The position numbers and the translations under genes are program-made. From Mycoplana dimorpha (lineage in GTDB: Bacteria; Pseudomonadota; Alphaproteobacteria; Rhizobiales; Rhizobiaceae), in the NCBI RefSeq assembly GCF_003046475.1, contig NZ_PZZZ01000010.1, forward strand, positions 62,001-126,000: a DNA stretch of 64,000 bases, written 5' to 3'. The notes beneath the pieces were generated by a model that saw only the letters and a list, made by a program, of their open reading frames with translations, did no database searches and was not told where the DNA came from. This document shows, piece after piece, positions 19,227 to 29,714 of this stretch (the stretch's first letter is position 1; each line of letters begins with the position of its first letter).

Positions 19227-21890
19227 ATGAGCGGCGTGAATGAGATCCGGTCGGCCTTTCTCGACTATTTCCGCAGGAACGGACACGAAGTCGTGCCGTC
19301 CAGCCCGCTGGTGCCGCGCAACGATCCGACCCTGATGTTCACAAATGCCGGCATGGTGCAGTTCAAGAACGTCTTCACCGGCCTGGAGCAGCGTCCCTAT
19401 TCGACGGCGACGACGGCGCAGAAGTGCGTCCGCGCCGGCGGCAAGCATAACGACCTCGACAATGTCGGCTACACCGCGCGCCATCACACCTTCTTCGAGA
19501 TGCTCGGCAACTTCTCGTTCGGCGATTACTTCAAGGATCGCGCCATCGAGCTCGCCTGGGGGCTGATCACCAAGGAGTTCGGGATCGACAAGGACCGCCT
19601 GCTCGTCACCGTCTATCATACCGACGACCAGGCCTTCGACCTGTGGAAGAAGATCGCCGGCCTGCCTGACAGCCGCATCATCCGCATTCCGACCAGCGAC
19701 AACTTCTGGGCCATGGGCGATACCGGCCCCTGCGGGCCGTGCTCGGAGATCTTCTACGATCACGGCGATCATATCTGGGGCGGCCCGCCCGGCTCGCCGG
19801 AAGAGGACGGCGACCGCTTCATCGAGATCTGGAACCTCGTCTTCATGCAGTTCGAGCAGGTGACGAAGGAGCAGCGCATCGACCTTCCGCGCCCGTCGAT
19901 CGACACCGGCATGGGGCTGGAGCGCATCGCAGCGCTGCTGCAGGGCAAGCACGACAACTATGACATCGACCTCTTCCGGGCGCTGATCGAGGCGTCGGTC
20001 GAGGCGACGGGTGTCGCCGCCGACAACCCTGAGCACCGCGCCAGCCATCGCGTCATCGCCGACCATCTGCGCTCGTCCGCCTTCCTGATTGCCGACGGCG
20101 TGCTGCCGTCGAACGAGGGGCGCGGCTACGTGCTGCGCCGCATCATGCGCCGCGCCATGCGCCATGCGCAGTTGCTTGGCGCGCGTGAGCCGTTGATGTG
20201 GAAGCTGCTGCCGTCGCTGGTGCAGCAGATGGGGCGTGCCTATCCGGAACTGGTGCGCGCCGAGGCGCTGATCTCCGAGACGCTGAAGCTTGAGGAAACC
20301 AGGTTCCGCAAGACCCTCGAGCGCGGCCTGTCGCTCCTTTCGGACGCCTCCGCCGACCTCGACAAGGGCGACATTCTCGACGGCGAGACGGCGTTCAAGC
20401 TTTACGACACCTACGGCTTCCCGCTTGACCTGACCCAGGATGCGCTGCGCAACCGCGGCATCGGCGTCGATCTGTCCGGCTTCAGCGATGCGATGGAGCG
20501 CCAGAAGGCCGAGGCCCGCAAGAGCTGGGCCGGTTCCGGCGACACGGCGGCTGAAACCATCTGGTTCGAGCTGCGTGAAAAGCACGGCGCCACCGATTTC
20601 CTCGGCTACGACACCGAAAGCGCGGAAGGCGTCGTGCAGGCGATCGTGCGCGACGGTGCTGCCGTCGAGGCGGCATCTGCCGGCGAAAGGGTCCAGATCG
20701 TGCTGAACCAGACGCCGTTCTACGGCGAGTCCGGCGGCCAGATGGGCGACACCGGCGTCATCAGCACCGATCATGCCCGCCTGTCGGTCTCCGACACCCA
20801 GAAGAAGGCCGACGGCCTGTTCGTGCACAGCGCCGTCGTCGAGGCGGGAACGATCAAGGTCGGCGACGCCGTGGCGCTGGACGTCGATCACGCGCGCCGG
20901 GCACGGCTGCGCTCGAACCATTCCGCCACGCATCTTCTGCACGAGGCGCTGCGCGAGGTGCTCGGCACCCACGTCACCCAGAAGGGCTCGCTGGTTGCCC
21001 CCGAGCGGCTGCGCTTCGACGTCTCTCACCCGAAGCCGATGACGGCGGATGAGTTGAAGGTCGTCGAGGAGATGGCGAACGAGATCATCGTGCAGAATAC
21101 GCCGGTGACGACGCGCCTGATGAGCGTGGACGACGCGATTGCCGAGGGCGCCATGGCGCTCTTCGGCGAAAAGTATGGCGACGAGGTACGCGTCGTGTCG
21201 ATGGGCACGGGCATTCGCGGCGGCAAGGCCGGAAAGCCCTATTCGGTCGAACTGTGCGGCGGCACCCATGTGAGGGCGACCGGCGAGATCGGCCTGGTGC
21301 GCATCGTTGGCGAGAGTGCCGTTGCCGCCGGGGTCCGACGCCTCGAGGCGCTCACCGGCGAGGCGGCGCGCGCCTATCTCGCCGAGCAGGACGAACGGGT
21401 CAAGTCGATCGCCGCCAGCCTCAAGGTGCAGCCGGCCGAGGTCCAGTCGCGCGTCGAGGCGCTCCTTGACGAGCGCCGCAAGCTGGAGCGCGAGCTGACG
21501 GAAGCCAAGAAGAAGCTCGCCCTTGGCGGCGGTGGCGGAAACGGAGCGGATGCGGTCCGCGAGATCGCCGGCGTGAAATTCCTCGGCAAGATCGTGACCG
21601 GCGTCGAGCCGAAGGACCTCAAGGGACTGGCTGACGAGGGCAAGAAGGGCCTCGGTTCCGGCGTCGTCGCCTTTGTCGGAGTGTCGGCCGACGACAAGGC
21701 AAGCGCTGTCGTGGCGGTCACCGATGACCTCACCGGCCGTTTCAGCGCCGTCGATCTCGTGCGTGTCGCCTCGGCCGCGCTCGGCGGCAAGGGCGGCGGC
21801 GGACGCCCGGATATGGCCCAGGCCGGCGGTCCGGACGGGCAGCGCGCCGGCGAGGCAATCGAGCAGGTCGCCGCGGCGATCGCCGGCTGA
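19227..21890 (+). CDS. alaS: alanyl-tRNA synthetase
   Basis: 887-residue class II synthetase charging tRNA-Ala. The N-terminal catalytic core begins [20 protein letters not shown] with the conserved [20 protein letters not shown] and motif 2 region. The editing domain zinc motif appears as [13 protein letters not shown] and [13 protein letters not shown], and a glycine-rich C-terminal C-Ala domain ends the protein. Length fits (about 880). The ATG at 19227 was chosen over the in-frame 19176 because it matches the family start. Confidence 0.97.
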   Translation: MSGVNEIRSAFLDYFRRNGHEVVPSSPLVPRNDPTLMFTNAGMVQFKNVFTGLEQRPYSTATTAQKCVRAGGKHNDLDNVGYTARHHTFFEMLGNFSFGDYFKDRAIELAWGLITKEFGIDKDRLLVTVYHTDDQAFDLWKKIAGLPDSRIIRIPTSDNFWAMGDTGPCGPCSEIFYDHGDHIWGGPPGSPEEDGDRFIEIWNLVFMQFEQVTKEQRIDLPRPSIDTGMGLERIAALLQGKHDNYDIDLFRALIEASVEATGVAADNPEHRASHRVIADHLRSSAFLIADGVLPSNEGRGYVLRRIMRRAMRHAQLLGAREPLMWKLLPSLVQQMGRAYPELVRAEALISETLKLEETRFRKTLERGLSLLSDASADLDKGDILDGETAFKLYDTYGFPLDLTQDALRNRGIGVDLSGFSDAMERQKAEARKSWAGSGDTAAETIWFELREKHGATDFLGYDTESAEGVVQAIVRDGAAVEAASAGERVQIVLNQTPFYGESGGQMGDTGVISTDHARLSVSDTQKKADGLFVHSAVVEAGTIKVGDAVALDVDHARRARLRSNHSATHLLHEALREVLGTHVTQKGSLVAPERLRFDVSHPKPMTADELKVVEEMANEIIVQNTPVTTRLMSVDDAIAEGAMALFGEKYGDEVRVVSMGTGIRGGKAGKPYSVELCGGTHVRATGEIGLVRIVGESAVAAGVRRLEALTGEAARAYLAEQDERVKSIAASLKVQPAEVQSRVEALLDERRKLERELTEAKKKLALGGGGGNGADAVREIAGVKFLGKIVTGVEPKDLKGLADEGKKGLGSGVVAFVGVSADDKASAVVAVTDDLTGRFSAVDLVRVASAALGGKGGGGRPDMAQAGGPDGQRAGEAIEQVAAAIAG

Positions 21891-21921
21891 GTTCGGAAAA
21901 GCCTCCACGATCGGTGGGACG

Positions 21922-21943
21922 CGCGGCGGGCTATCCCGCCGTG
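21922..21943 (+). terminator. stem-loop after alaS
   Basis: Nine-bp stem (one G-T wobble) CGCGGCGGG/CCCGCCGTG with a 4-base loop, 32 bases after the alaS stop. No T-run follows, so termination activity is uncertain. Confidence 0.4.
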
Positions 21944-22122
21944 TGTCCGACACGTCGTTCTCCTGGCTCCCGAGGTGCGCAGCAGCGTCTCCGGGCGACT
22001 TGCCTCGGGGCATCACGTACGTTCCAGATCGACTCACGTGGGGCGGGGTCCCGATTAAGGCCGGGGTGATTCCGAACGTCGCGCTGTTGCCACCCGGCTG
22101 CGTAATTATCTGGCTTTTTCTT

Positions 22123-22152
22123 TTGCGAAGTATTCAACCTTCGGTGCTAGGT
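22123..22152 (+). promoter_or_regulatory. possible promoter of the diguanylate cyclase gene
   Basis: TTGCGA (22123-22128) and CTAGGT (22147-22152) are separated by 18 bases in a locally AT-richer stretch. This would place the transcript start near 22159, shortly before the GAGGGAG ribosome site of the next gene. Confidence 0.35.
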
Positions 22153-22177
22153 CTAGCGCGCCGAGGGAGTTGATTCT

Positions 22178-23413
22178 TTGCTTGAAGTTCTCATCAGCGT
22201 TCCGACCCTGCTGATCTGCACGCTGCTGTCGACACTGGTCGTGGCTGTGTTCCTGACGCAGTACTGGTTGACAGAGCGGGGCCCCGCCGCGGCACGCTTC
22301 TGGTGCATTGCCATGTGGATCGGAACTGCGTCGAGTGCGCTGCTGGCGACGCGTGAGACGATCGCCCCGGAGCTTTCGATAGGGCTCGGAAATTTCCTTG
22401 CCGCTCTTGCATATTCGTTGACCTGGGCCGGTTTTCGCGCCTTCGAGGATCGGCACGTCTCCCGGATTGCCCTCGCAGCAGGTCCGGCGGCCTGGAGCCT
22501 CGCCTATCTGTTCTCGGATACGTTCGCGGCCGACATGAGCCTGCGGGTCATCCTGATGTCTTTGGTGGTCTCGGGTTATTCGCTCGGCATTGCGACAGAG
22601 TTGCTCAGCGGCCGCAGGCGCGAGGCGCTGCCGTCACGGCGCATCATCGCGGTGCTGCTTGCGAGCCATGGAGTGATCTATCTGCTGCGCATCCCGTTTG
22701 CACTGGTTGCGCCCGTCACCGACGGGGCCGCGCCCTCGGTATCGCCCTGGTTTGCCATATTCGCCCTCGAGATCTTCCTGCACACGCTGATCGTTGCGGT
22801 CGCCATGCTGGTGCTCATCAAGGAGCGCAGCGAGTTCGTCTTCCGTTACGCCGCGCGCTCGGACGCCCTGACCGGGATACTCAACCGCGGGGCCTTTATG
22901 GACGACGTCAGCGCGCGCCTCTTGCGTCGCCCCGACAGCGGCGTGCTGATGCTGTTCGACCTGGACCATTTCAAGTCGATAAACGACACCTACGGGCACA
23001 TGGCCGGGGACCAGGTGCTGCGGCGCTTCACCTCGGCAGTGAGCGCGCTGATCGATGACGACATGATTTTCGGCCGGTTCGGCGGCGAGGAGTTCGCCGT
23101 GTTTGCGCCGGCGCTCGATCTGGAGCATGGGCTTGCCGTCGCAGATCGAATCAGGCGGGATGTTGCCCGGCTGTCAATCGGTCACTTTGGCGAGACCATC
23201 TCGATCACGATAAGCGCCGGGATCGCCTCCGTCGTCCTGTCCGGCGGCGATCTCGACCGGATGGTCGCAGCCGCCGATCATGCGCTCTATCGCGCCAAGG
23301 CCGAGGGGCGCGACCGGGTGAACCTGGCCGGACCGGCCGAAAGCCTGATGCAGGTCGCCGGCCGGATGCGCGGCCCGGAGCCCGGCCACGCCGAGGCAGG
23401 GGCCGTCCTGTAA
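22178..23413 (+). CDS. membrane-bound GGDEF diguanylate cyclase
   Basis: 411-residue protein with about six hydrophobic helices in residues 1-215 and a C-terminal GGDEF domain (about 225-385) that makes cyclic di-GMP from GTP. The active site reads GGEEF at about 302-306 and the substrate-helix motif LFDLDHFKSINDTYGH is intact, so the enzyme should be active. The inhibitory RxxD site five residues before GGEEF is absent. The start is a TTG with GAGGGAG upstream. The membrane sensor part has no clear named domain to me. Not linked to any neighbour function. Confidence 0.88.
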   Translation: MLEVLISVPTLLICTLLSTLVVAVFLTQYWLTERGPAAARFWCIAMWIGTASSALLATRETIAPELSIGLGNFLAALAYSLTWAGFRAFEDRHVSRIALAAGPAAWSLAYLFSDTFAADMSLRVILMSLVVSGYSLGIATELLSGRRREALPSRRIIAVLLASHGVIYLLRIPFALVAPVTDGAAPSVSPWFAIFALEIFLHTLIVAVAMLVLIKERSEFVFRYAARSDALTGILNRGAFMDDVSARLLRRPDSGVLMLFDLDHFKSINDTYGHMAGDQVLRRFTSAVSALIDDDMIFGRFGGEEFAVFAPALDLEHGLAVADRIRRDVARLSIGHFGETISITISAGIASVVLSGGDLDRMVAAADHALYRAKAEGRDRVNLAGPAESLMQVAGRMRGPEPGHAEAGAVL

Positions 23414-23479
23414 AGCGTTCCGGCGCCCGGCGCCAAGCCCGGCCTTTTTTCGATGGGCCGCTTTTCGCCGCAAGCCGGC

Positions 23480-23507
23480 AAAAAAAGACCCGGCGCGAGG
23501 CCGGGTC
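23480..23507 (-). terminator. intrinsic terminator of icd
   Basis: Eight-bp stem GACCCGGC/GCCGGGTC with a 5-base loop. On the reverse strand it is followed by seven T residues, 30 bases after the icd stop. Confidence 0.85.
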
Positions 23508-23536
23508 CCAGGTGATCATAAAGCTGTGCCGGCCGC

Positions 23537-24751
23537 TCAGGCCGCCATCGCCTTCTGCAGGTTCTCGTCGATCTTGTCGAGGAAGCCGGTGGTGGAGAGC
23601 CACGGCTGGTCGGGACCGATCAGCAGCGCGAGGTCCTTCGTCATGAAGCCCGCTTCGACGGTGTCGACGCAGACCTTCTCCAGCGTCGAGGCGAACTTCG
23701 CCAGTTCGGCATTGTCGTCGAGCTTGGCGCGATGGGCGAGACCGCGGGTCCAGGCGAAGATCGAGGCGATCGAGTTGGTCGAGGTCTCCTCGCCCTTCTG
23801 ATGCTGGCGATAGTGGCGGGTGACGGTACCGTGCGCGGCCTCGGCCTCGACCGTCTTGCCGTCCGGCGTCATCAGTACGGAGGTCATGAGGCCGAGTGAG
23901 CCGAAGCCTTGTGCGACGATATCGGACTGCACGTCGCCATCATAGTTCTTGCAGGCCCAGACATAGCCACCGGACCACTTCAGCGCCGAGGCGACCATGT
24001 CGTCGATCAGGCGGTGTTCGTACCAGAGCTTCGCTTCCTTGAACTTGTCGGCGAATTCTGCGTCGAAGACCTCCTGGAAGATGTCCTTGAAGCGGCCGTC
24101 ATAGACCTTGAGGATGGTATTCTTGGTCGAAAGGTAGACCGGAACATTGCGCTGCAGGCCGTAGTTGAAGGAGGCGCGGGCGAACTCGGTGATCGAGTCG
24201 TCGAGGTTGTACATGCCCATGGCGACGCCTGCGGACGGTGCGTCGAAGACGTCGTACTCGATCTCCTTGCCGTCCTCGCCGACGAACTTCATCGTCAGCT
24301 TGCCCTTGCCGGGGAACTTGAAGTCGGTGGCGCGGTACTGGTCGCCAAAGGCGTGGCGGCCGACGATGATCGGCTTGGTCCAGCCCGGAACGAGGCGCGG
24401 CACGTTCTTGCAAATGATCGGCTCGCGGAAGATGACGCCGCCGAGAATGTTGCGGATCGTGCCGTTGGGCGACTTCCACATCTTCTTCAGCTTGAATTCC
24501 TCGACACGGGCTTCGTCCGGCGTGATCGTCGCGCACTTGACGCCGACGCCGTACTGCTTGATCGCGTTGGCCGCATCGATCGTCACCTGGTCGTCGGTGG
24601 CGTCGCGGTTCTCCATCCCGAGATCGAAATATTTCAGGTCGATGTCCAGGTACGGATGGATCAGCTTGTCCTTGATGAACTGCCAGATGATGCGGGTCAT
24701 CTCGTCGCCGTCGAGTTCGACGACCGGATTGGCGACCTTGATCTTTTTCAT
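23537..24751 (-). CDS. icd: NADP-dependent isocitrate dehydrogenase
   Basis: 404-residue TCA-cycle enzyme converting isocitrate to 2-oxoglutarate. It is of the eukaryote-like type II homodimeric class found in rhizobia, starting [20 protein letters not shown]. Visible substrate/metal residues are in [18 protein letters not shown]-like [15 protein letters not shown], and [21 protein letters not shown]. The NADP-binding segment [20 protein letters not shown] is intact. The ATG at 24751 fits homologues; the longer frame to 24850 is non-conserved sequence. Confidence 0.97.
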   Translation of the reverse strand: MKKIKVANPVVELDGDEMTRIIWQFIKDKLIHPYLDIDLKYFDLGMENRDATDDQVTIDAANAIKQYGVGVKCATITPDEARVEEFKLKKMWKSPNGTIRNILGGVIFREPIICKNVPRLVPGWTKPIIVGRHAFGDQYRATDFKFPGKGKLTMKFVGEDGKEIEYDVFDAPSAGVAMGMYNLDDSITEFARASFNYGLQRNVPVYLSTKNTILKVYDGRFKDIFQEVFDAEFADKFKEAKLWYEHRLIDDMVASALKWSGGYVWACKNYDGDVQSDIVAQGFGSLGLMTSVLMTPDGKTVEAEAAHGTVTRHYRQHQKGEETSTNSIASIFAWTRGLAHRAKLDDNAELAKFASTLEKVCVDTVEAGFMTKDLALLIGPDQPWLSTTGFLDKIDENLQKAMAA

Positions 24752-25009
24752 GGAGTAACCTCGTAGCCTAGAGGGGTGGAATGCCCCGTTTCGTAAAGGA
24801 GGGATTGCTGCGGCTATACCACCGCGGCGCGGCAAGGCAAAGCCGACCATCGGCGTAGACGCTTTATTTTCGGCAGCCGTCGCCTATGCTGGAGGCATCG
24901 AATCGCCTGCATTCGCGCGCGCTGTTTTAGGCGCGCTAGTCGGGCGCAAAGTGCGTCTGGTCCGGGTGGCGGGAGGCGCCGGTCCACATGCGATCCTCGG
25001 GAGAGCTTC

Positions 25010-25582
25010 ATGATACGTTCCAGCCTTGCCGCCGCATTCGTCATCCTGCCCACGCTCGCATCCGCATCAGATGCGACGGCGCCGGTGCGCGAGATCATGG
25101 CGGTGGTGACGCAGAACTGGGCCGACGTGGAAGACGGCGACGACAACCCGCCCGACTATGTCGACTACTTCGATGCCCGGTTCCTGGAGCGGCTCTACAG
25201 CAGGGACTTCGTTGCCAAATATCGGGAGGCGGCCCGGTATCCTGCCTATGACGACGGCGGATCGCCGTTCGATTACGATGTCATCGCCATGGGGCAGGAT
25301 GGCTGTCCGATCAACGATCTCAAGATCGAACCGGCGCCACCAGTGGACGGCGTGACCACCGTCAGGACGACGTTCGACAACACCCATTGTTTCGGAGAGC
25401 GGGCACCGGACTGGAAGCCGGCGGAAGTCGATTTCGCGGTGATCGAGGAAAATGGCAAGGCGGTCATCGACGATATACTCCGCCCGCAGGATGGCGATCC
25501 CGGCTCGCTGAAGGCGGAAATGGAGGAAATCGCCAAAATGGGCGCGAATCCCCCGGCTGCGGCCGACTCCGGTTCCGAATGA
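25010..25582 (+). CDS. secreted protein of unknown function (DUF3828-like)
   Basis: 190-residue protein with an N-terminal signal peptide (MIRSSLAAAFVILPTLASA, cleaved near residue 19). The mature part has FLERLYSRDFVAKYREA, a central YDVIAMGQDGCPI, and a second cysteine in NTHCFGE, suggesting one disulfide, then VDFAVIEENGKAVIDDI, a pattern like NTF2-fold DUF3828 proteins. This family link is a guess from pattern. Gene context (icd on one side, trmJ on the other) gives no functional hint. Confidence 0.75.
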   Translation: MIRSSLAAAFVILPTLASASDATAPVREIMAVVTQNWADVEDGDDNPPDYVDYFDARFLERLYSRDFVAKYREAARYPAYDDGGSPFDYDVIAMGQDGCPINDLKIEPAPPVDGVTTVRTTFDNTHCFGERAPDWKPAEVDFAVIEENGKAVIDDILRPQDGDPGSLKAEMEEIAKMGANPPAAADSGSE

Positions 25583-25710
25583 TCCGGCCGGAAATCCGAA
25601 CCGGCTTTCTTTTCTTTTGACGCCGGATATGGCAGGGACCGATGCACCGACCGGAGGCGCGCAGGCGACGATCGTGCCTGGGTCGGTTTGGCAGCACGGC
25701 GGTTGAGCGA

Positions 25711-26550
25711 ATGGCGGGTACGAACAGCGAACGACAACTGATAGCGGAAGGCCCGGCGATCATTCTGGTCCATCCGCAGCTCGGCGAGAACATCGGCATG
25801 GTGGCGCGCGCCATGGCCAATTTCGGCCTCGCCGAACTGCGCCTCGTCAATCCCCGCGACGGTTGGCCGAGCGAAAAGGCAATCTCGGCGGCAAGCAGGG
25901 CAGACCATGTGATCGCGGCAGCGCGGGTCTTCCCGTCGCTGGAGGAGGCCATCGCCGACCTCAATTTCGTCTATGCGACGACCGCGCGCGATCGCTACGG
26001 TTACAAGGAGGTCCGCTCGCCGGCTGTGGCTGCCAACGATCTTCGCACGCGGTTCCGGGCAGGCCAGGCAACCGGTATCCTTTTCGGCCGCGAGCGGACC
26101 GGGCTGACCAACGAGGAGATCGCGCTCGCCGACGAACTCGTCACCTTTCCCGTCAACCCCGCCTTTGCCTCGCTGAACCTCGCCCAGGCCGTGCTGCTGA
26201 TGAGCTACGAATGGCTGAAGACCGGCATGACTTCGGTAGAGGAGACGGCCTTCTCCGCCCTGCCTCAACGTCCGGCGGAGAAGCACGAGTTGCAGGGCTT
26301 GTTCGACCATGTGGAAGAAGCGCTCGATGCGCGCGGCTACTTCCGCCCCGCAGCCAAAAAGCCGAAACTGATCGAAAACCTGCGCGCAGCCCTAACCCGT
26401 CCATCCTTCACCGGCTCGGAAATCCAGGTCTTGCGCGGCATCGTCTCCTGTCTCGACCGTTTCACCCGCGAGACGCCGCGCGGTGCCGGCGCGCCTGCGC
26501 CGAACCGCACCCGGAACAGAAGACCGAAGGTCCCACGTGGCGACGAGTGA
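25711..26550 (+). CDS. trmJ: TrmJ-like tRNA (cytidine/uridine-2'-O-)methyltransferase
   Basis: 279-residue SPOUT-class RNA methyltransferase, probably modifying position 32 of tRNAs (Cm32/Um32). Family motifs: [21 protein letters not shown] at the N-terminus, [15 protein letters not shown], the SAM-binding knot [13 protein letters not shown], and [21 protein letters not shown] chose the ATG at 25711; an in-frame ATG at 25642 would add 23 arginine-rich residues and cannot be ruled out. The 3' end overlaps the start of murI by 14 bases. Confidence 0.85.
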   Translation: MAGTNSERQLIAEGPAIILVHPQLGENIGMVARAMANFGLAELRLVNPRDGWPSEKAISAASRADHVIAAARVFPSLEEAIADLNFVYATTARDRYGYKEVRSPAVAANDLRTRFRAGQATGILFGRERTGLTNEEIALADELVTFPVNPAFASLNLAQAVLLMSYEWLKTGMTSVEETAFSALPQRPAEKHELQGLFDHVEEALDARGYFRPAAKKPKLIENLRAALTRPSFTGSEIQVLRGIVSCLDRFTRETPRGAGAPAPNRTRNRRPKVPRGDE

Positions 26551-27805
26551 TTCCAGGCCGGTCCTGATATTCGACAGTGGCATCGGCGGCCTGACGGTGT
26601 TGCGCGAGGCACGCGTGCTGATGCCGGAGCGCCACTTCATCTATGTCGCCGACGACGCCGGCTTTCCCTACGGCGGTTGGGAGGAAGCGGCCCTGAAGGA
26701 ACGGGTGATCACCCTCTTCGACCGACTGCTCGCCCATCACGACCCCGAGGTCTGCGTCATCGGCTGCAACACCGCCTTCACGCTCGTCGGCGCCGACCTG
26801 AGGGCGGCGTTTCCGGGCATGCGCTTCGTCGGGACGGTGCCGGCGATCAAGCCGGCGGCAGAACGAACCCGCTCAGGCCTGGTTTCCGTGCTGGCAACGC
26901 CGGGCACCGTGAAGCGTGCCTATACCCGGGATCTCATCCAGTCCTTCGCCACCCGGTGCGACGTCCATCTCGTCGGCTCGGAGAATCTGGCCCGAATGGC
27001 GGAGGCCTATATTCGCGGCGAGACGCTGTCGGACGATGCGGTGCAGGCGGAAATCGGCCGATGCTTCATCGAGAAGGATGGCCGCAAGACGGACATCGTC
27101 GTGCTTGCCTGCACGCATTACCCCTTCATGGCGAACCTGTTCCGCCGGCTGGCGCCATGGCCGGTCGACTGGCTCGACCCCGCCGAAGCGATCGCCCGGC
27201 AGACCCGCCGGCTGGTGCCGCCGCTGCAGGTGCTGGCGCCCGGCGAGGACATCGCGATCTTCACCTCGGGAAATCCGGACTTCGCGACACGGCGGCTGAT
27301 GCAAGGCTTTGGCTTGCAGGTGAACCGGAGTGTTGATCCGATCCGTCTGCGCCGTCTGGCAGCAGTCGACATGGCCGCCGCGGCGCAGGTGCATCGCGCG
27401 TCGTTCGACCAGCGCTTGCCGCACCTCACCGGGCTGCACAGCCCGGAGGAGGATCTGCGATACTGGCGCGAGCATTTGTTCAACGAATGCGAGATCCACG
27501 GCGCCTTCGACGGCGACAATCTCGTGGGCGTGGTTGCCTTCAATCAGGGACTGGTCGAGCAACTCTATGTTGCCCCCTCGATGCAGGGCAGGGGGATCGG
27601 CACGCGCCTGCTGGAAATCGCGATGGCCCGCTTTTCGGAATTGTCGCTCTGGACCTTTCAATGCAATGCCGTTGCGCGGCGCTTTTATGAAAAGCATGGC
27701 TTTGTGGCTGTTAAAGAGACCGACGGCTCCCGCAACGAGGAGCGGGAACCCGACATGCGCTATCGGTGGGCCAGGGCCGGGGCGAAGGGGGCCGCACCAG
27801 CCTAG
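26537..27805 (+). CDS. murI: glutamate racemase fused to a GNAT acetyltransferase domain
   Basis: 422 residues. Residues about 8-260 are a complete glutamate racemase, supplying D-glutamate for peptidoglycan: FDSGIGG with the catalytic-region aspartate (D13), GCNT with C77, and CTHYP with C191/H193. A short linker then leads into a GNAT domain (about 268-415) with the acetyl-CoA motif QGRGIGT at 349-355 and FYEKHGF near 382-388. MurI alone is usually about 270 residues, so this is a true in-frame fusion (joint near 27320-27340). The start is GTG at 26537, overlapping trmJ. The acetyl acceptor is unknown. Confidence 0.88.
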   Translation: MATSDSRPVLIFDSGIGGLTVLREARVLMPERHFIYVADDAGFPYGGWEEAALKERVITLFDRLLAHHDPEVCVIGCNTAFTLVGADLRAAFPGMRFVGTVPAIKPAAERTRSGLVSVLATPGTVKRAYTRDLIQSFATRCDVHLVGSENLARMAEAYIRGETLSDDAVQAEIGRCFIEKDGRKTDIVVLACTHYPFMANLFRRLAPWPVDWLDPAEAIARQTRRLVPPLQVLAPGEDIAIFTSGNPDFATRRLMQGFGLQVNRSVDPIRLRRLAAVDMAAAAQVHRASFDQRLPHLTGLHSPEEDLRYWREHLFNECEIHGAFDGDNLVGVVAFNQGLVEQLYVAPSMQGRGIGTRLLEIAMARFSELSLWTFQCNAVARRFYEKHGFVAVKETDGSRNEEREPDMRYRWARAGAKGAAPA

Positions 27806-27973
27806 GTCTTTGGGACCAAGTCGCATGCCAGAGGGGGCAGCCGGGCTCGGCGATGCGCAAAGCTGTGGGTTTCGGCAAACGATGTGCCGCCTGCGGTGAA
27901 TTCATGCTAGGCCAGACCGTCGTTCCGGTCGCGGCGGGGCGACGGATCGGTTGGATTTGAAAACGAGGATTGG

Positions 27974-29488
27974 ATGAAGGTCGGCATCGACATGGGAACG
28001 GCGCAGGGCGGCGCGCCGGCCACGCTCGATATCGAGGAACTGCTGGCGACGCGCCTTCTGGTGCAGGGCAATTCCGGCTCCGGCAAGTCGCACCTCCTCC
28101 GTCGCCTGCTCGAGCAATCCGCCCCCTGGGTTCAGCAATGCATCATCGATCCGGAAGGTGACTTCGTCACGCTGTCCGACAAGTTCGGCCACGTCGTGGT
28201 CGAGGGCGAGCGAACCGATGCCGAACTGATCGGCATCGCCACTCGCATCCGCCAGCACCGCGTCTCCTGCGTGCTGTCGCTCGAGGGCCTCGAGGTCGAG
28301 CAGCAAATGCGTGCGGCCGGCATTTTCCTGAACGCCATGTTCGATGCCGACCGCGACTACTGGTATCCGGTGCTAGTCGTCGTCGACGAGGCGCAGATGT
28401 TTGCGCCCTCGGTGGCGGGCGACGTGTCGGAGGAGGCACGCAAGGTCTCGCTCGGGGCGATGACGAACCTGATGTGCCGCGGCCGCAAGCGGGGCCTCGC
28501 CGGGGTCATCGCCACGCAGCGGCTGGCGAAGCTCGCCAAGAACGTCGCCGCCGAAGCGTCGAACTTCCTGATGGGCCGCACCTTCCTCGACATCGACATG
28601 GCGCGTGCGGCCGACCTGCTCGGCATGGACCGGCGGCAGGCGGAGATGTTCCGCGATCTGAAGCGCGGCTCGTTTGTGGCGCTCGGTCCCGCCCTCTCGC
28701 GCCGCCCGCTGCCGGTGACGATCGGCCCGGTGGAAACATCCGCCCGCTCGACCAGCCCGAAGCTGATGCCGCTGCCGGAGGCGCCGCAGGACGTCGAGGA
28801 CCTGATCTTCACGCCCGACCCGGAGGAGTTTACCCGGCCGATCGTCCGCCGCGTTGCACCTCAGCCGCGGCCCACCACCGACATCCTCGCCGAATTGTCC
28901 CGCGCCCGTCCCGAACCTGCGAGCCTGGAGCCGGCCCGACCCGCTGCTCCCGAGATCCCCGCCGAGGAGCGCGAGGCGCTGCAGGACCAGGTGCTCGCCG
29001 AAATCCTCGACAATCCCGGCGCCGCCTTCCGCGCCGATGCGGAACTGTTTCAGGATTTCCTCGTGCGCTGCCGTATCCGTCGAGTACCCGGTGCGCCGCT
29101 GTCGCTGCCGGCCTTCCGCCGCAAGATGGCGGTGGCGCGCTCCGGCGTCGACGCGGAGACCGCCGGCACGGAGCTGTGGGCGACGGCGCTCGAGCTCTCC
29201 CGCGCCGTCACCGAGGACTTGCAGGGTGTGTTCCTGCTCGTCGCGCAGGCTGCGGTGCGGGGCCTGCCTTGCCCGTCCGACGTGATGATCGCCCGTGCCT
29301 ATGGGACCCACTCGGCCCGCCGCGCCCGCCGGCTTCTCGGCTATTTCGAGGAGCAGGGCCTGATCGTCGTGCACAGCGACCTTGCCGGCTTGCGCATCGT
29401 GGCCTTCCCCGATCTCGGCTGCGAAACCCAGCCGGGTGACGCCAACGGCCCGGACCTGACCGAAACGCTGCGGCCGGCGGCGGAATAG
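27974..29488 (+). CDS. HerA-like ATP-binding protein
   Basis: 504-residue P-loop ATPase of the HerA/FtsK superfamily (DUF87 type). Walker A GNSGSGKSH is at residues 32-40, Walker B VLVVVDEAQMF near 135, and a sensor-like GVIATQRLAKLAKN downstream. The middle (residues about 265-340) is proline- and acid-rich and probably unstructured, followed by a helical, possibly winged-helix C-terminus. Archaeal HerA works with NurA in end resection; no NurA-like gene is adjacent, so the bacterial role is open. It starts behind AACGAGGATTGG and stands alone. Confidence 0.82.
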   Translation: MKVGIDMGTAQGGAPATLDIEELLATRLLVQGNSGSGKSHLLRRLLEQSAPWVQQCIIDPEGDFVTLSDKFGHVVVEGERTDAELIGIATRIRQHRVSCVLSLEGLEVEQQMRAAGIFLNAMFDADRDYWYPVLVVVDEAQMFAPSVAGDVSEEARKVSLGAMTNLMCRGRKRGLAGVIATQRLAKLAKNVAAEASNFLMGRTFLDIDMARAADLLGMDRRQAEMFRDLKRGSFVALGPALSRRPLPVTIGPVETSARSTSPKLMPLPEAPQDVEDLIFTPDPEEFTRPIVRRVAPQPRPTTDILAELSRARPEPASLEPARPAAPEIPAEEREALQDQVLAEILDNPGAAFRADAELFQDFLVRCRIRRVPGAPLSLPAFRRKMAVARSGVDAETAGTELWATALELSRAVTEDLQGVFLLVAQAAVRGLPCPSDVMIARAYGTHSARRARRLLGYFEEQGLIVVHSDLAGLRIVAFPDLGCETQPGDANGPDLTETLRPAAE

Positions 29489-29511
29489 TCTCTCGGAGAT
29501 CTACGACCACG

Positions 29512-29539
29512 TTGACAATTTTGTTGAGGTGGTCTAGCT
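29512..29539 (+). promoter_or_regulatory. rpsD promoter
   Basis: A consensus -35 TTGACA (29512-29517), a 16-base spacer, and CTAGCT (29534-29539). It lies about 175 bases before the rpsD start, leaving a long leader where autoregulation by S4 could act. Confidence 0.6.
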
Positions 29540-29714
29540 ACCGCCCCAACGCCGGGCAGAGATGTCCGGTGTTTCATTTGACATGTCCCGTGGCTTCTTG
29601 CGGTCGCGTATCGCAAGGAACCTGTCAGAAGGCCCAAAACGGCATTCAGAGGAGGGCGTGTTTCCTTGATCCGGTCTGCTAACAGGCCGGTGGAACTGTT
29701 TGAAAGGAAATGCG

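Noticed and set aside
23416-23452. Possible terminator after the diguanylate cyclase (GC-rich repeats then TTTTTT)
   Set aside because: The GGCGC/GCGCC stem is only 5 bp and is separated from the T-run by several bases; I could not find a convincing hairpin ending at the T-run.
27853-27960. 35-codon ORF with a CAAC motif before the HerA-like gene
   Set aside because: No ribosome site, no second cysteine pair and no hydrophobic or repeat pattern; compatible with chance.
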